A DNA stretch of 64,000 nt from Exobasidium rhododendri. Taxonomy: Eukaryota > Basidiomycota > Exobasidiomycetes > Exobasidiales > Exobasidiaceae. How positions within the stretch are numbered: position 1 is the first letter of the stretch; the number at the start of each line of letters is the position of its first letter. The DNA lies in assembly GCA_026210745.1 (NCBI GenBank), contig CP110632.1, positions 2,417,001 to 2,481,000 of the forward strand. The letters run 5' to 3'. The translations under genes and the position numbers were made by a program. The notes beneath the pieces were generated by a model. That model was not told where the DNA came from. It made no database searches and saw only the letters and a program-made list of their open reading frames with translations. Positions 48,031 through 58,506 of this stretch are shown here, piece after piece.

Positions 48031-50054
48031 ATGGCGGTGAAGTGAGTGCTCACAAGTCTTTCACATCCTACCTTTCCATCTCCCTACCTCCCTTTTTCTG
48101 CCAACATTGCTTTCCCCCATTCTGGCTCTCTTCTACAGCAGCGAAATCGACAAAAATTTGACCGCCGATCACGTCCTAGACGGTGCCACCTATGACACGG
48201 ACACGACAAAGCCCTTTACTTCTTGCAGATCGCTGCTAGATACACCGCATCATTATCGACATCGAGATGCCTGGCTTTCTGAATCTTTGAGCTCCGACTC
48301 GTTGGGGGACTACAGCTTCGAGAGTTCACCGGATTCGCAAGAGCGTGCAGACACCTTCTTTCCTTCCCTCTCCTTCCTGAACAGCAAGCAAGATGGCGTT
48401 CATATGTCGTTTGCGAGGGACTTGAGGCATGTCAAAGACTCCTTCCTCCCTCTACCCTCCCCGACCCTAACTGCAGCCAGAGCACGAGCAGCAGTGGCAG
48501 AGACTGCTTCTACTGCCATTTGTGACACTACTACGTCACTTGTCCGGGCCGACGTTTACTCTGGCATTTCCATGTCACCCGTCTCTCCGTTTGGTAAAGT
48601 GCGAAACACACCGACCAGCTGCCAATGGCAGTCTGGAGCTCGCTTCTTCGACTATCAAGCTTGGACTCCCACCACTACAGTCACACCTCGTCGTGTCATG
48701 GGGTCTGGCTTCGTCCATCGATCAGCTGACTACGCAATGAGTGATCAGGAAGACGAAGAAGAAGAAGAAGAAGAAGAAGAGTACGAAAACGAATCCCCAC
48801 TCCTCAAAGCGTCTCAGGAAAGCTATCTCAGGAGCACGTCTGCTTTGCCCAGTCTTTGCGACGACGACAACGACGATACAGAGGAAGAGGGGGAGGAAGA
48901 AAAGGAGGAAGAAAAGGAAGAAAAAAGAGAAATAGTAAGGGAAGAGACGCTCCACAGAGACATCATATACAGAGGCCACCAGTCTTTACGGTTGTCATTG
49001 CGCCGACTGAGAGAAGAAGAGAGACAAACGATCGCAAGTCAATTTCCAGCAATGAAGAAGCGTCGCACCGTCGTTCTCAAGCACACCGAGATGGCGATCG
49101 TTCGAAACGATGCACTGAATGCTCCGCCGTGTCAGGATGAAGATGCTGCTAGTATCCTACTGTCGATGGGTCATGCTAGCATCGGCAGAGTCCGTCGTGA
49201 ACGTAGTGCAGCGCTTCGCAGGCACGACTACAGGGAGGACGAAGAGGAGGAGGAGGAGGAGCAAAAGAAGGAAGAAGAAAGAGATCACCCGGAAAATAAA
49301 ACGACGTTGCGACTGTTTCCTTCGCACATTCCCATCAACTTGGACGCTTTCCCTAGGCTCTATCATCAGTACCACGTCCCGTCGTCGGTGGCCGTACAGG
49401 AGCAAAGCAGCATCTATGGCGCCAGTAAGCCATGCGACATTCGTGACGGCAATCTTCGCAAAGCAGCCGAGCGTGGAATGAAGACGCTAGGCACTTGGAA
49501 CGAGCCACATAGTCTCCTGGACCTCTACACACCTCGATGGGTGCGAGGTGTGGGGGAACGAAAGGAAGGGTTGTGCGTCATCTGCTACGACAGTAGTCCA
49601 AGTGAGATTCATTGGAAGCGAACAAAGACGTCGCAGTACAACTACCACCTCATCAACCAGCATGGTATCTCGCCACACACGCAATTGCCATTCGATCCAC
49701 CAGTCGCTTTCCGTACAGTCACGACCAATGCTCACAATCAGTCTGCTCTACTACGTAAGACGATGATCCAGGGTAAATGTCATGTTTGCAATCGATTTGT
49801 TGACATGCAGAGCAAGAATTTGGGTGCAGTCAAGGTGGTGGAAATTTACTGGTGGAAGCATTGCAGCGTGTGCCACAAGGGAAAGGCAAAGCTGAAGGGG
49901 ACTGGGAATTACTTTGTCGAGGATTCTGTAAGTAGTTTTGCGAGAGGCCGAACTCAGCGCTGCAAAGGGGAGTGGGGTCCTTGTCATGGCCTCGTCTGAT
50001 GGAGCCTTTCTGCCCCTCTGTCAGCTCTACAGCAAGGTCAAGGCTAGATCGTAG
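48031..50054 (+). CDS. RUA1: Rua1-like transcription regulator (Rua1 C-terminal domain)
   Basis: A putative nuclear regulator of 609 residues. Exons 48031-48041 (MAVN start), 48139-49927 and 50025-50054. The frame upstream of exon 2 has no ATG, and the 11-base first exon restores one. The N-terminal half is Ser-rich with two long acidic runs (coding near 48750-48785 and 48885-48930) and a third near 49240-49280. The C-terminal ~200 residues form the Rua1 zinc domain: IYGASKPCDIRDGNLRKAAE, GLCVICYDSSPSEIHWKRTK, YHLINQHGIS, then GKCHVCNRFVDMQSKNLG and YWWKHCSVCHKG. In Ustilago maydis Rua1 controls the ustilagic acid cluster; no such cluster is visible here. Without the last intron the frame ends at 49999. 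Confidence 0.82.
48750..48785 (+). repeat. GAA trinucleotide tract inside coding sequence
   Basis: A run of GAA/GAC codons encodes an acidic stretch of about ten Glu in the Rua1-like protein. It is likely length-variable. Confidence 0.75.
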
Positions 50055-50788
50055 CTTCTCGCATCACCGCATCTGTCAAAGATAAAGACATTTTCCGAGT
50101 GGCGAGCTCACGAAAGGGTTCTGCCAAGTGTAGCTCATCGCACGTACGTCTGGAATAGAGACTATCCTGATAAATTTTCTTATGGTGGTAGTGAGGCGGG
50201 ATACCTGAGGAAATGATAGGATTGAGGTTGAGGAAGCGGAAAGGGGCGAGTGGTCAAGAGCTGACCGACAAAGACACTGCTACATGTGGATTCCAAATTG
50301 ACCTCCTCTCCTCCTACTTTGCTTGGCCGCCTTCCTTCTTCTGGAACGTCTTACTAAGCAATTTCTTGCCTCCGAGAGCGTCTATAACAGGCGTCGATGG
50401 AGGTGCCTCTGTGTGCGATGGATAAGGATGAAAAGGGTAAGAGAGAGAACAGCGAAACACCCTCCTGCCAGACACTGTCTCCTCTCCGACTCACTGATAG
50501 GGGACTTCTGTCCTGCAGCCATGCCTCCCTCGATGATGTATTTCGATGACGGCTATCCCTCCTTAAATGCTGCTTTCAAAAGTCTCCTTTTGTATAGTAT
50601 GGGCAGATCGAGGATATACATTGCCAGGACTTTACTTCTTCAATGTCAGACGCCACTGTGTCGGGAGGCTTCCTCTCTCTCTACCACAATCTCAAAGCAT
50701 GCTGTATGGCCATACAAAGGAGTAGCAAGCGTCAAGCTGTGCGAGAAGAATGAGTTCAGCCTCTGCAGGACAACTGCCCGCTCTCGAT
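50055..50788. other. Convergent 3' region
   Basis: 734 bases between the ends of the Rua1-like gene (plus) and the Mcp1-like gene (minus), longer than other convergent gaps here. A plus-strand open frame (50323-50880) runs into the antisense of the Mcp1-like gene, but has no motif and opens at a non-ATG codon. Confidence 0.45.
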
Positions 50789-51679
50789 TCAATTTTGACT
50801 CACCCGTTTCATCATCGAAGAGGAGGCACCTACACGGTCGTCCATCACCATTCTCCGAAGACCCACAGCGAGCCACATAGCACCAGCTATACTGACTGCG
50901 CCGTTGATCAGAGCAGCCCTTTGCTTTCTAGTCTTCACATCTGTATTCTTCATCTGCTCCCTTTTGGAATTGAGAGGGAGTGACACTTGCTTTTTCGTCT
51001 CTTTCATTGCCCTTCTTGCCCTTGTTCTCTTTGCAATCCGATCTAAACCTGCCACCACATGTACAGCACCAGCTGCCAGCAAGGAAGCATATAGTGACCA
51101 AGTGACGTATCTCCATGCTTTGGAATTGGTGAGAAAGCCGTGCGTGACATATGAGTAGTCTATCTCACTTGGCGAGAGCGAATTGATGGGTGCAGAGGAA
51201 GATGATGGTACGATGCGGTTGAGATAGGAGTGAATCGCAACAGCTGGAAGCAGAATCAGTCCAGTAATAGTATGAATCGAGTTTCCAAAGGGTGACTTGA
51301 CGCCAGGCTGTATCTGCTTGTCGCTACGGCTATCGATAATATATCCTTCTACAGAAGAGGGATCTGTGGTCCGATCTGTCCGTCGTTTGCGTTGCAGTTG
51401 AAGCCCTCGCTTGGCAAGAGAGGAAAGAAGGTGTATTGAAATGGAAGCATACACAACGAGTGGCTCGGTGAGTACGTTCTGGTAGTAGACCCTTCCCAAG
51501 ACCATTGTTTTCGTGGCTAGCTCGATAGTCTCTCCTCGGGGCGCTACTACTGCTACAGCTGGAGCAGCTAGGTGAACTATGAGAAACGAACCAAATACTA
51601 ACGCACTAGTGTGTTGCAGCGTCGTCAATGTGGCCATCACCCTGCCCTTTGAGAAGGGAGAATTGGACGAAGAGGCCAT
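50789..51679 (-). CDS. MCP1: Mcp1-like mitochondrial membrane protein (DUF1691)
   Basis: A single-exon gene of 296 residues. In yeast Mcp1 is a mitochondrial outer-membrane protein that partners Vps13 at contact sites and compensates for loss of ERMES. The sequence shows two repeated units resembling heme-binding cytochrome b-type helices: TTLQHTSALVFGSFLIVHLAAP and SIHTITGLILLPAVAIHSYL, with further helices (VYASISIHLLSSLA, YVTWSLYASLLAAGAVHVVAG and a C-terminal one). Paired histidines within helices fit DUF1691. The ATG at 51679 was used; five more codons upstream are open but start with TTG. About five membrane helices are expected. Confidence 0.82.
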   Translation of the reverse strand: MASSSNSPFSKGRVMATLTTLQHTSALVFGSFLIVHLAAPAVAVVAPRGETIELATKTMVLGRVYYQNVLTEPLVVYASISIHLLSSLAKRGLQLQRKRRTDRTTDPSSVEGYIIDSRSDKQIQPGVKSPFGNSIHTITGLILLPAVAIHSYLNRIVPSSSSAPINSLSPSEIDYSYVTHGFLTNSKAWRYVTWSLYASLLAAGAVHVVAGLDRIAKRTRARRAMKETKKQVSLPLNSKREQMKNTDVKTRKQRAALINGAVSIAGAMWLAVGLRRMVMDDRVGASSSMMKRVSQN

Positions 51680-51917
51680 GATCGAGACTGACAAAGCAAG
51701 AGAGGAGAGGGGTAGGGTGAGGTAGGAGGAAAGGAGAAAAAGGGATTAGTAAAAGGACTCAGATCATTCGCACGGACACAGAGAGGCTAGCCAGGACCTG
51801 TTACGCGCCCTCGAGTGGCCTCTCCCGTCCCTTTTCCTCTCGACACTTTGACCAAAAGACAGTATTTACCAACACGAACGCTGCTCTACTTGTTCCACTT
51901 GATCTTACTGTCCAGTC

Positions 51918-53068
51918 ATGTCTTCTTCTCTTCTTGTTAAAAGCACTACTGACCCTGCATTCATACAACATGACGACACCTTGAGTATATCTAGCTTAGG
52001 TGATGAGGATGTGGTAGAGTGAGTAGAGGGAAACTCCGCATTCACGGCGCTTTTTTGGCTTGTGTGGTGGCATTTGTCATGTTCATGTAGATTGTACTGT
52101 CACCTTTAGTACTCTGCATGCCGTAAGCTGATTCTCTCACCACTTCCAGTGACGTGGCCGCGATCCGTGAAGAGCTGGCGAAGCGAGCCAAATCTAAAGA
52201 AGCTGAAGAGCTTGGCATGCGATTGCGAGGTGAGACAGGCTCTTCCTGGAGTAGGCAGCTTTGCGGTAAAGGTCAAAGGCAAAGAGGCATACAGTAGCTC
52301 AATGGCAAAACGAGGAAATATGAACGTCTTCTCTCCTGTCAGTGGCACTGCAAGTTCCATACAATGAGGACGATGACAAAAGTAAAGACTACAATAGAAT
52401 CAAAGAGCTCGTAGATTCATCGTGCAGTCTTGACAATTCAATGCGGTATGTGTAGCTTGCAAATCTTGGCGAGTTTGGCTGAATGGTTAGGGGAACGAAC
52501 GGTACTAAGACATTATCTGCCTTCTTGGTTAATTGTTCACGATGTAGTAAGTGTGCTGAGACAATCTTTGCCGAGCAAAATTCGGCGGGTCGAAGTACGG
52601 ACCTGATCTGCGACAAGCTCGAAGCGACATTTCAACAAGCCATTTCTAATTTGCAAGAGTTGAAGCGCAGAATCGAGTGAGCAGTGATCCATTCCCTCTC
52701 TCTTCACCCTGTGTCACTTTTCATTCCCTACTGACGCAAGTAATTCGGTCGAGTAGACTGCTCATCTCCTTAAAGGATCAGAACCGTGAGCTGTACTTGA
52801 CATCGATGGCGCAACATCGTGAGTATGAATGCTTTGGGCACAATTCACAGAAGATTGTAAAGATGAATGAATCTGTCGTATTCTCTTCCTGTCGGATTGT
52901 CTTGGTCGACCAGGCGCCGAGTACGAGCGAAATGTTGCCACAGCAGAGCGATCGTCAGATGAGAAATGGAAACCCATCGCAGGAAAGATTGCTGGCCTTC
53001 AGAATGAAAAGGAGGGAACGGAAGGTCTCTTGCGAATCATGGAAATGGTGATCAGCAGCATCGAGTGA
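51918..53068 (+). CDS. Unrecognised coiled-coil protein
   Basis: Six small exons (51918-52018, 52150-52229, 52355-52445, 52548-52676, 52757-52818, 52914-53068) join in frame to 205 residues. All donors are GTGAG or GTATG type. I do not recognise the family. The N-terminal ~35 residues are Ser/Asp-rich. Then come three helical stretches with heptad-like spacing: VAAIREELAKRAKSKEAEEL, LEATFQQAISNLQELKRRIE running into LLISLKDQNRELYLTSMAQ, and KIAGLQNEKEGTEGLLRIME. There are no zinc or nucleotide motifs. Size and helical plan recall small kinetochore, spindle-pole or vesicle-tether subunits, but that is only a resemblance. It is convergent with the arrestin-like gene, 170 bases apart. Confidence 0.65.
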
Positions 53069-53238
53069 TGTTGTTGTCAAACAGAAGGAGAAATGTGGCA
53101 ACGCAATGGAATGAAATGCAAGATTAGATAGCAGAATAATGGAGGGAAAGTAAAGTAGGGCCTGGAAAGAGGAAGGAGAAGATGTTGGGTATTGTGGGAA
53201 TATAGATATAAATGTACAAGAAGGGCAGACGCTCCTTC

Positions 53239-56200
53239 TCAAGGTAGAGCGGGCGCTGCTACTAAATTGAACAGAGGTGCCTTAAAGTTGGCAAAGCTGG
53301 GTGTGTGCCGAAGGTAGTCTGCCTGAGAGGAGGCGTCGGAAAGGACGCTATTGTTTCTTTCTAGATGTTGTCGAGCGGCGGTCTGGACTCGAGTAGGTGT
53401 TGTGTTGTTACTACCTCGATTGATGCCTGCGTTGAAGCGAGTAGGGGTGCCACAATTGCTGTTGGAAGGACTTGGCGTCATGGAGCTCGTGCCAGTAAAG
53501 TCTTTCAGGGCTTGCTTGCGACTCTCTAGCAGGGCAATTTTGTCTCGTACAGACGGGACAACGACGGTATTACCGCGAAGGTTGTGAGTTGAGGTCGAGC
53601 GAGCCAGAGCAGGTGCGCTGGTGGAGGTTGTCAACGACGTCATTGATCCGATCGTGATCTCGTCCGCCATCGTCTTCTTCAAGGCGACATCGACGGTGTG
53701 CATTCGCATGCTGATATCGCTGTCCTCGGCGTCGACCAAATTTTCCCGCGCTTGACTGAATTGTGTGTTGCCTCTCATCATTGCGTGATACGTACTCTCA
53801 GGTGTGACCGCAGAGTCGCTCGTGTCGGGAGATGTGGAAGCATTGCTCTCTACGTCATCCGCTCCATGTGCTCTCGCACCAGAAGACATGGATGCCCTCT
53901 TTATCGAACTCATACGTTGCTGCAGTATCTGTTGCTGTTGTTGAGTGGGGGCCTTTGTAGAAGCTTGCACTGGCATCCCTCTCTGAATGACAATTTTGGA
54001 AGCTTGACGAGCATCTACCTTTGCTTTTACATGGACGGGAAGAGGCTTGTTCAGATTGCTCTTGGCGCCACTCTTACTTACTCCAGCAGCCTTGAGTGGG
54101 TGGGCACTCGTAGCAAAGGTGAAGCTAGACTTGGACTTCAAGGCAGACTTCTTGGGTACTGGCGCTTGTTTACTGGGGGAGACGGGACGAGTCACATCAC
54201 CGTTTGGTCCTCTGATGATTGTGGACCTTCTTTCCAGTCGAGTAGAGTCGAGATCAGACTCCGTTCGAACGACACTCCTGCGTGAGGAAGTAGAGCTACT
54301 ACTCATGTATTCTTCCTCTGATTCATTCGTTCGGAGACGAGAAAGAGATGGTCTCTGCTTTGGCGGAACGGCGGGTCGATTGCCAGTGACAGCGGCCGCA
54401 AACGTCGATGAGGATGATGACAAGGTGGAGGAGGTAGCCGTGCCTTGGAATTTGGGAGGAGATCGGGCCAACGGTGTGGAATCGTCGTCTTTTAGATCGG
54501 AAAGGATGACCAACTTCTTCAAGTTTTGACTTGCTATCCTCCTCTGTCTCTCCAGCCTTTCTTCTTCCTCATCGTACTCATCTTCCTCTCGAGCTCCCGA
54601 CCTGTGCGTCACTGTAGAGGTGGACGTGTTACCTACGTCTTCCTCCCCCTCCATCTCTTCTGCCTCATCGTCGTCATTGTCATCCTCTTCATAAACGGGC
54701 ATGTCTTCCACTCCGAACTCTTTCCTTTGTTGAAAGGCTGGAGATGACTCGCCTCCATCGATCTGCGCAGATCCAATCACATAGTCTACTTCCATGACTG
54801 ACTCATCATTCAGATTTAACGTCTGGCTTCCTACTCCCAGGTCCAAGTCAGAATCATCGCCGACATCATCCATAGAAACAGGTTGCATCGGAAGATTGAC
54901 TGGGTGCTGATAGTGACCATAGGTGTACTGCTTGCTCTGTTGAGTCGACTGCTGTTGCCTAGTGCCAGTGAGGCCATGCTCGTAAGGCGCACATGAGGGA
55001 TCGATGGAACCAGCAGCACTACTGACTATGCTGCTGGCGTCAGAAGAGGACGGGCCATAAGAGTAGTCAGCTGGCGGTGTACGATCGCGGTCTAATTCGA
55101 TCCCTAATCCAGTGGGACTTGCTTCAGTCGATCGTGTTTGACTTCCCCTTCTTGCCGTAGCACTGCGAATGGCATGATTGATGAAATCGAGCGACTTTTG
55201 ATGCTGCACTCGCTTTGCACTGTCTAGACCACCAGGTACTTGAAGCGTGTTACCAGAACGGGACACAAAGGACAAGGGAGGAGGAGGAGGAATGTGTTGC
55301 TGTTGCTGCTGCTGCTGCTTCATATGGTTGACAGGCTCCAATCCAAGACCTGCATCGTATCCTCCCGAATTGCTTCGATGACATTCCATGGCTCTCATAC
55401 GATCGATCATCGGCGCTTCGGTCTCAGACATTGCATTTCGTTGATGATTATCTCGACTCCAATTCTTGGTCACCTTGGTAGATGAACTCTTGAGCGGCGG
55501 TGGATCCATGGATACAAAGTTGACGACTCGGACAGGGAGCTCTACCGAAACATCAGACGACAAAGAACTGCTGATCGACACCTTGAGAGAGTACTGCACT
55601 TCTACATGTCGTCCTCTTGTGATAGTGAGTGTATCGTTCGGTAGCTTCATATTATGAGAAAACTCTATCGACTCTCCACCTTCCACTCCTGTCCACCAGC
55701 CACGAGCCGTCACCAGGCCCTTTGCACCCTTCTGACCCATCTCCAACACTTCTTCGGAAATCTTCTTACGACTCGTAGAGGTAGTGCAGGCATCGGGATC
55801 GACGTATGTCTCACTTGGATCATCCGGTGCAATGACTCGCATGTCAAATTCAGGTCGAGGCCGATATAGTGTCACCGTTCGAACCAATGCTAAGCTTAGA
55901 TTCTTCACCTTCTTATTCGTTTCATTGTCGATCTTGATGTTGACATAGATCCTCTGACCGGCTACCCATGTCGATCGATGGAGGGAAGCAGCTAGATGCA
56001 CCTTGCCGCTTCCACCCAAGAACAAGCCTTTACTGGCATTCGCTTGCACTGGCCTAGAAGAGCTGGACAAGATCACTGCAGGATTCAGGTAGGGATACAA
56101 GTCCACGTGTCGGTAGAAGTGGGCAATCGATCTGTTCGATCCATTCGCGCTCTTGAGCTTCACGGAGCCGATCACAATGTATCGGACAATAGCATGCTTT

Positions 56201-58506
56201 CCTCTGAAGCTGCCCTTTGCTCCTTTTCCTACTGGCAATTCCAGAGTGAAAGGAATCGAGTGAGACCCATCTTTTGCTACACAAAATCCTTCCGAATCAG
56301 CAGGGGAAGCAAAGCAAGCCAAGGGCCTCCGATTGTCTGCTTCGGGTGACAGAGAAGGGGTACCATGAAGGACATAGGGTTGGAAAGGTCCACTACCGAT
56401 CTTGGGACTGCCATCAATGACGGTAGCGTGGTGATAGAAGATGTGTCGAGTGTCGTCGTTGAGGAGCTCTTCAAACCCAACAACCCGAACTTTTGGTTGA
56501 GTCAGCATCAAAGGGCCATCTTTGTCGCTGTTCTTTCGAACTTTAATCTCTAGTCTGCCGGATAGAATACCTCCCTCTACCACCAGTTCGCTCTCCAGCA
56601 CCAAATCAACATCGACCCTGCTCTTTCCCATTTTACTTTGCTCTAGAGTGGCAGGCGGGGCAGAGAATTGTCCTACAGCGTTGCTTCGAGAGAGAGGTCT
56701 CGCGGATGTTGATCGGTCATTGGACGCGCCTGCAACACTCTCACCAGCACTGATGGACGCTGACGATGAAGCTAGCTTTCGACCACCGTTGTTTGCTAGC
56801 AAGCGATTCAGTTCCTTGGAGCGTCTAGCTGGATTAGAGGCAGAAATGAGGGTGCTTTGACGATCAAGCTGTGAAGCATTGGCAATCTTTGTTGTTGTCG
56901 TCGATCGGACTTCAGTCATCGATCTTGCGAGAATTGGAGCCACAGTCATGGCACGACGATCGGCGCCATTGTCACTAACATATCCTTTGTGTAAACCCTG
57001 TAGTCTTTGAGTAGGATCAATCATAGCAGAGCCCAGTATACTTTCGTGATCGGCCAGCTGCATCCCAATCACTTCCCCTTGCGCAAAAGAATTATTATGA
57101 GCATCGAGGCTGATCATTGTTTCACCCCTCTCGGCTCCTTCCAATCCTTTCCAACCTCGATGGCTTCTTATATTACCTTGAGATACGGATTTTGGAATGT
57201 AGCTCTTCACGATAACAGCCTCGTGATCTACCAAATTGTCCGCTTCAGATTCCTTACCTGCATAATTACCAGGGCTGCTCATGAACTGCAGTCGAGGCCT
57301 TTGAGATTGTGATCTTTGCGAGGAAGTGGTGCTTTGCATCTCCTTGGAAGAGACGGAAGAGTGCCCTACACTTGAGCCACTCTGACTTGAGCCAAGTCTG
57401 CTGCAATAGTCTTCCTCTTCCAAGCGAGCAACCTCTGATCCATCTGGTGCATAGAAGGTTCCAACTCTGAGCGTACTGACTACCGAGTGAGAAGAGACAG
57501 ACTTTGCAAGATTGGGGGAAGAGTCCTGTTCCTCTTGCTCTGGGACAGGTGGAGAGGACTCTGACTCCTGTCGCGCTTCAAGAGGGCTGCTGGCATCAAT
57601 CAACACCGATCCGGGCTTAATTTGTTCCTCTGCCTGCTCTGCCTCTACGTATCCACCGAAGCCATCAGGTATTAGACCACCATTGTTTTCTCTAGCTACG
57701 ACGGCTGCCGATCTTGGATCCCACGTTGCGCTCCTTACATGCCTGCCTCTACTCCTTTGGTATGTGCTGACCCGACTACCGCTGCGTGGGATTTCGTTAG
57801 ACCGGCCGAGGGAGGTGGAGCCCTCTTTGCCGAAGCTGGTAATCTCAACGGTGCTCTTGCTCCTGACCATCCCGAGAGCGACATCAGCTCTCGGCGGACC
57901 ATTCGACAGTCGTAAAGCCGAGAGGGATTGACGGAGTGTCTCTGTGCTGACAAGAGTAGCAGCGCTGCCTAGGTCAGGCTGAGAAGCCTGCTTCCTGACC
58001 GTCATATTCCTTTTAAGACTCGAAGTGCCGCTTTTCGCGCCGGAAGAGTATGATGAGACAGAGCTTACCGTTTCTGGAGAAGCATCGGAAGAGTAAAGAT
58101 CGGAAGATGCGCAGCTACTATTTTTGTCCCATGCTTGATCGGAAAGGTTGGCAACGGCGACGCTCAGGCGCTTATGTCGATTCATGGGACCAGAAGTGTA
58201 TCGCTTGGCACTGGACTGCCCACTGGTGCTGGATGAATCACTTTCACTGCCGTCAGGCATTCTGTAACCCTGCGACCTAGCATCGGCACTCTTCTTCGAC
58301 AGTATGCGCTGTGGCAAGGCGGAGGATGACGTAGGTCTTCGAGCGGGAAGAAGAGACTGAAGTCGTTGATCGTTGTACTGATTCAGACTCTCTGTGTATT
58401 CTGGAGTAGAGGAAGCATCTATGGTGTGTGCCCTCTTTCGGTTCGCATTGGTGAATCCCAAAGGCGGTCCCATGTCGATGCCCAGTCCAGAGATGGGGAG
58501 CGACAT
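53239..58506 (-). CDS. Large arrestin-fold protein
   Basis: A single-exon gene of 1,755 residues. The middle (about 632-1003) is an arrestin N- plus C-domain: VDLVLESELVVEGGILSGRLE, VRVVGFEELLNDDTRHIFYH, SHSIPFTLELPVGKGAKGSF, HAIVRYIVIGSVKL, then the C-domain STWVAGQRIYVNIKIDNET and GRHVEVQYSLKVSIS. The ~630-residue head and ~750-residue tail are Ser-rich and disordered, with a poly-Gln run, poly-acidic stretches (DDNDDDEAEEMEGEED) and basic patches. Fungal arrestins of this type usually adapt ubiquitin ligases to plasma-membrane transporters or act in polarity. I saw no PPxY motif; a lone MPVYEE is the closest. The start at 58506 is the first ATG; the frame upstream opens only with GTG. Confidence 0.85.
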   Translation of the reverse strand: MSLPISGLGIDMGPPLGFTNANRKRAHTIDASSTPEYTESLNQYNDQRLQSLLPARRPTSSSALPQRILSKKSADARSQGYRMPDGSESDSSSTSGQSSAKRYTSGPMNRHKRLSVAVANLSDQAWDKNSSCASSDLYSSDASPETVSSVSSYSSGAKSGTSSLKRNMTVRKQASQPDLGSAATLVSTETLRQSLSALRLSNGPPRADVALGMVRSKSTVEITSFGKEGSTSLGRSNEIPRSGSRVSTYQRSRGRHVRSATWDPRSAAVVARENNGGLIPDGFGGYVEAEQAEEQIKPGSVLIDASSPLEARQESESSPPVPEQEEQDSSPNLAKSVSSHSVVSTLRVGTFYAPDGSEVARLEEEDYCSRLGSSQSGSSVGHSSVSSKEMQSTTSSQRSQSQRPRLQFMSSPGNYAGKESEADNLVDHEAVIVKSYIPKSVSQGNIRSHRGWKGLEGAERGETMISLDAHNNSFAQGEVIGMQLADHESILGSAMIDPTQRLQGLHKGYVSDNGADRRAMTVAPILARSMTEVRSTTTTKIANASQLDRQSTLISASNPARRSKELNRLLANNGGRKLASSSASISAGESVAGASNDRSTSARPLSRSNAVGQFSAPPATLEQSKMGKSRVDVDLVLESELVVEGGILSGRLEIKVRKNSDKDGPLMLTQPKVRVVGFEELLNDDTRHIFYHHATVIDGSPKIGSGPFQPYVLHGTPSLSPEADNRRPLACFASPADSEGFCVAKDGSHSIPFTLELPVGKGAKGSFRGKHAIVRYIVIGSVKLKSANGSNRSIAHFYRHVDLYPYLNPAVILSSSSRPVQANASKGLFLGGSGKVHLAASLHRSTWVAGQRIYVNIKIDNETNKKVKNLSLALVRTVTLYRPRPEFDMRVIAPDDPSETYVDPDACTTSTSRKKISEEVLEMGQKGAKGLVTARGWWTGVEGGESIEFSHNMKLPNDTLTITRGRHVEVQYSLKVSISSSLSSDVSVELPVRVVNFVSMDPPPLKSSSTKVTKNWSRDNHQRNAMSETEAPMIDRMRAMECHRSNSGGYDAGLGLEPVNHMKQQQQQQQHIPPPPPLSFVSRSGNTLQVPGGLDSAKRVQHQKSLDFINHAIRSATARRGSQTRSTEASPTGLGIELDRDRTPPADYSYGPSSSDASSIVSSAAGSIDPSCAPYEHGLTGTRQQQSTQQSKQYTYGHYQHPVNLPMQPVSMDDVGDDSDLDLGVGSQTLNLNDESVMEVDYVIGSAQIDGGESSPAFQQRKEFGVEDMPVYEEDDNDDDEAEEMEGEEDVGNTSTSTVTHRSGAREEDEYDEEEERLERQRRIASQNLKKLVILSDLKDDDSTPLARSPPKFQGTATSSTLSSSSSTFAAAVTGNRPAVPPKQRPSLSRLRTNESEEEYMSSSSTSSRRSVVRTESDLDSTRLERRSTIIRGPNGDVTRPVSPSKQAPVPKKSALKSKSSFTFATSAHPLKAAGVSKSGAKSNLNKPLPVHVKAKVDARQASKIVIQRGMPVQASTKAPTQQQQQILQQRMSSIKRASMSSGARAHGADDVESNASTSPDTSDSAVTPESTYHAMMRGNTQFSQARENLVDAEDSDISMRMHTVDVALKKTMADEITIGSMTSLTTSTSAPALARSTSTHNLRGNTVVVPSVRDKIALLESRKQALKDFTGTSSMTPSPSNSNCGTPTRFNAGINRGSNNTTPTRVQTAARQHLERNNSVLSDASSQADYLRHTPSFANFKAPLFNLVAAPALP
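55302..55320 (-). repeat. CTG/CAG repeat coding poly-Gln
   Basis: A short run of GCTG/TTGCTG units reads as about nine Gln on the coding strand of the arrestin-like gene. A modest coding microsatellite. Confidence 0.6.

Noticed and set aside
48722-49405. Long charged or aromatic frames in other readings of the Rua1-like gene
   Set aside because: Shadows of GAA/GAG repeats in the real frame; no independent signal.
50323-50880. Plus-strand 185-codon open frame
   Set aside because: Opens with a non-ATG codon, has no recognisable motif and runs antisense into the Mcp1-like coding region; likely chance.
52460-52560. tRNA-like A-box sequence (TGGCTGAATGGTTAGG)
   Set aside because: No matching B box or acceptor stem. 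It lies in an intron of the coiled-coil gene.
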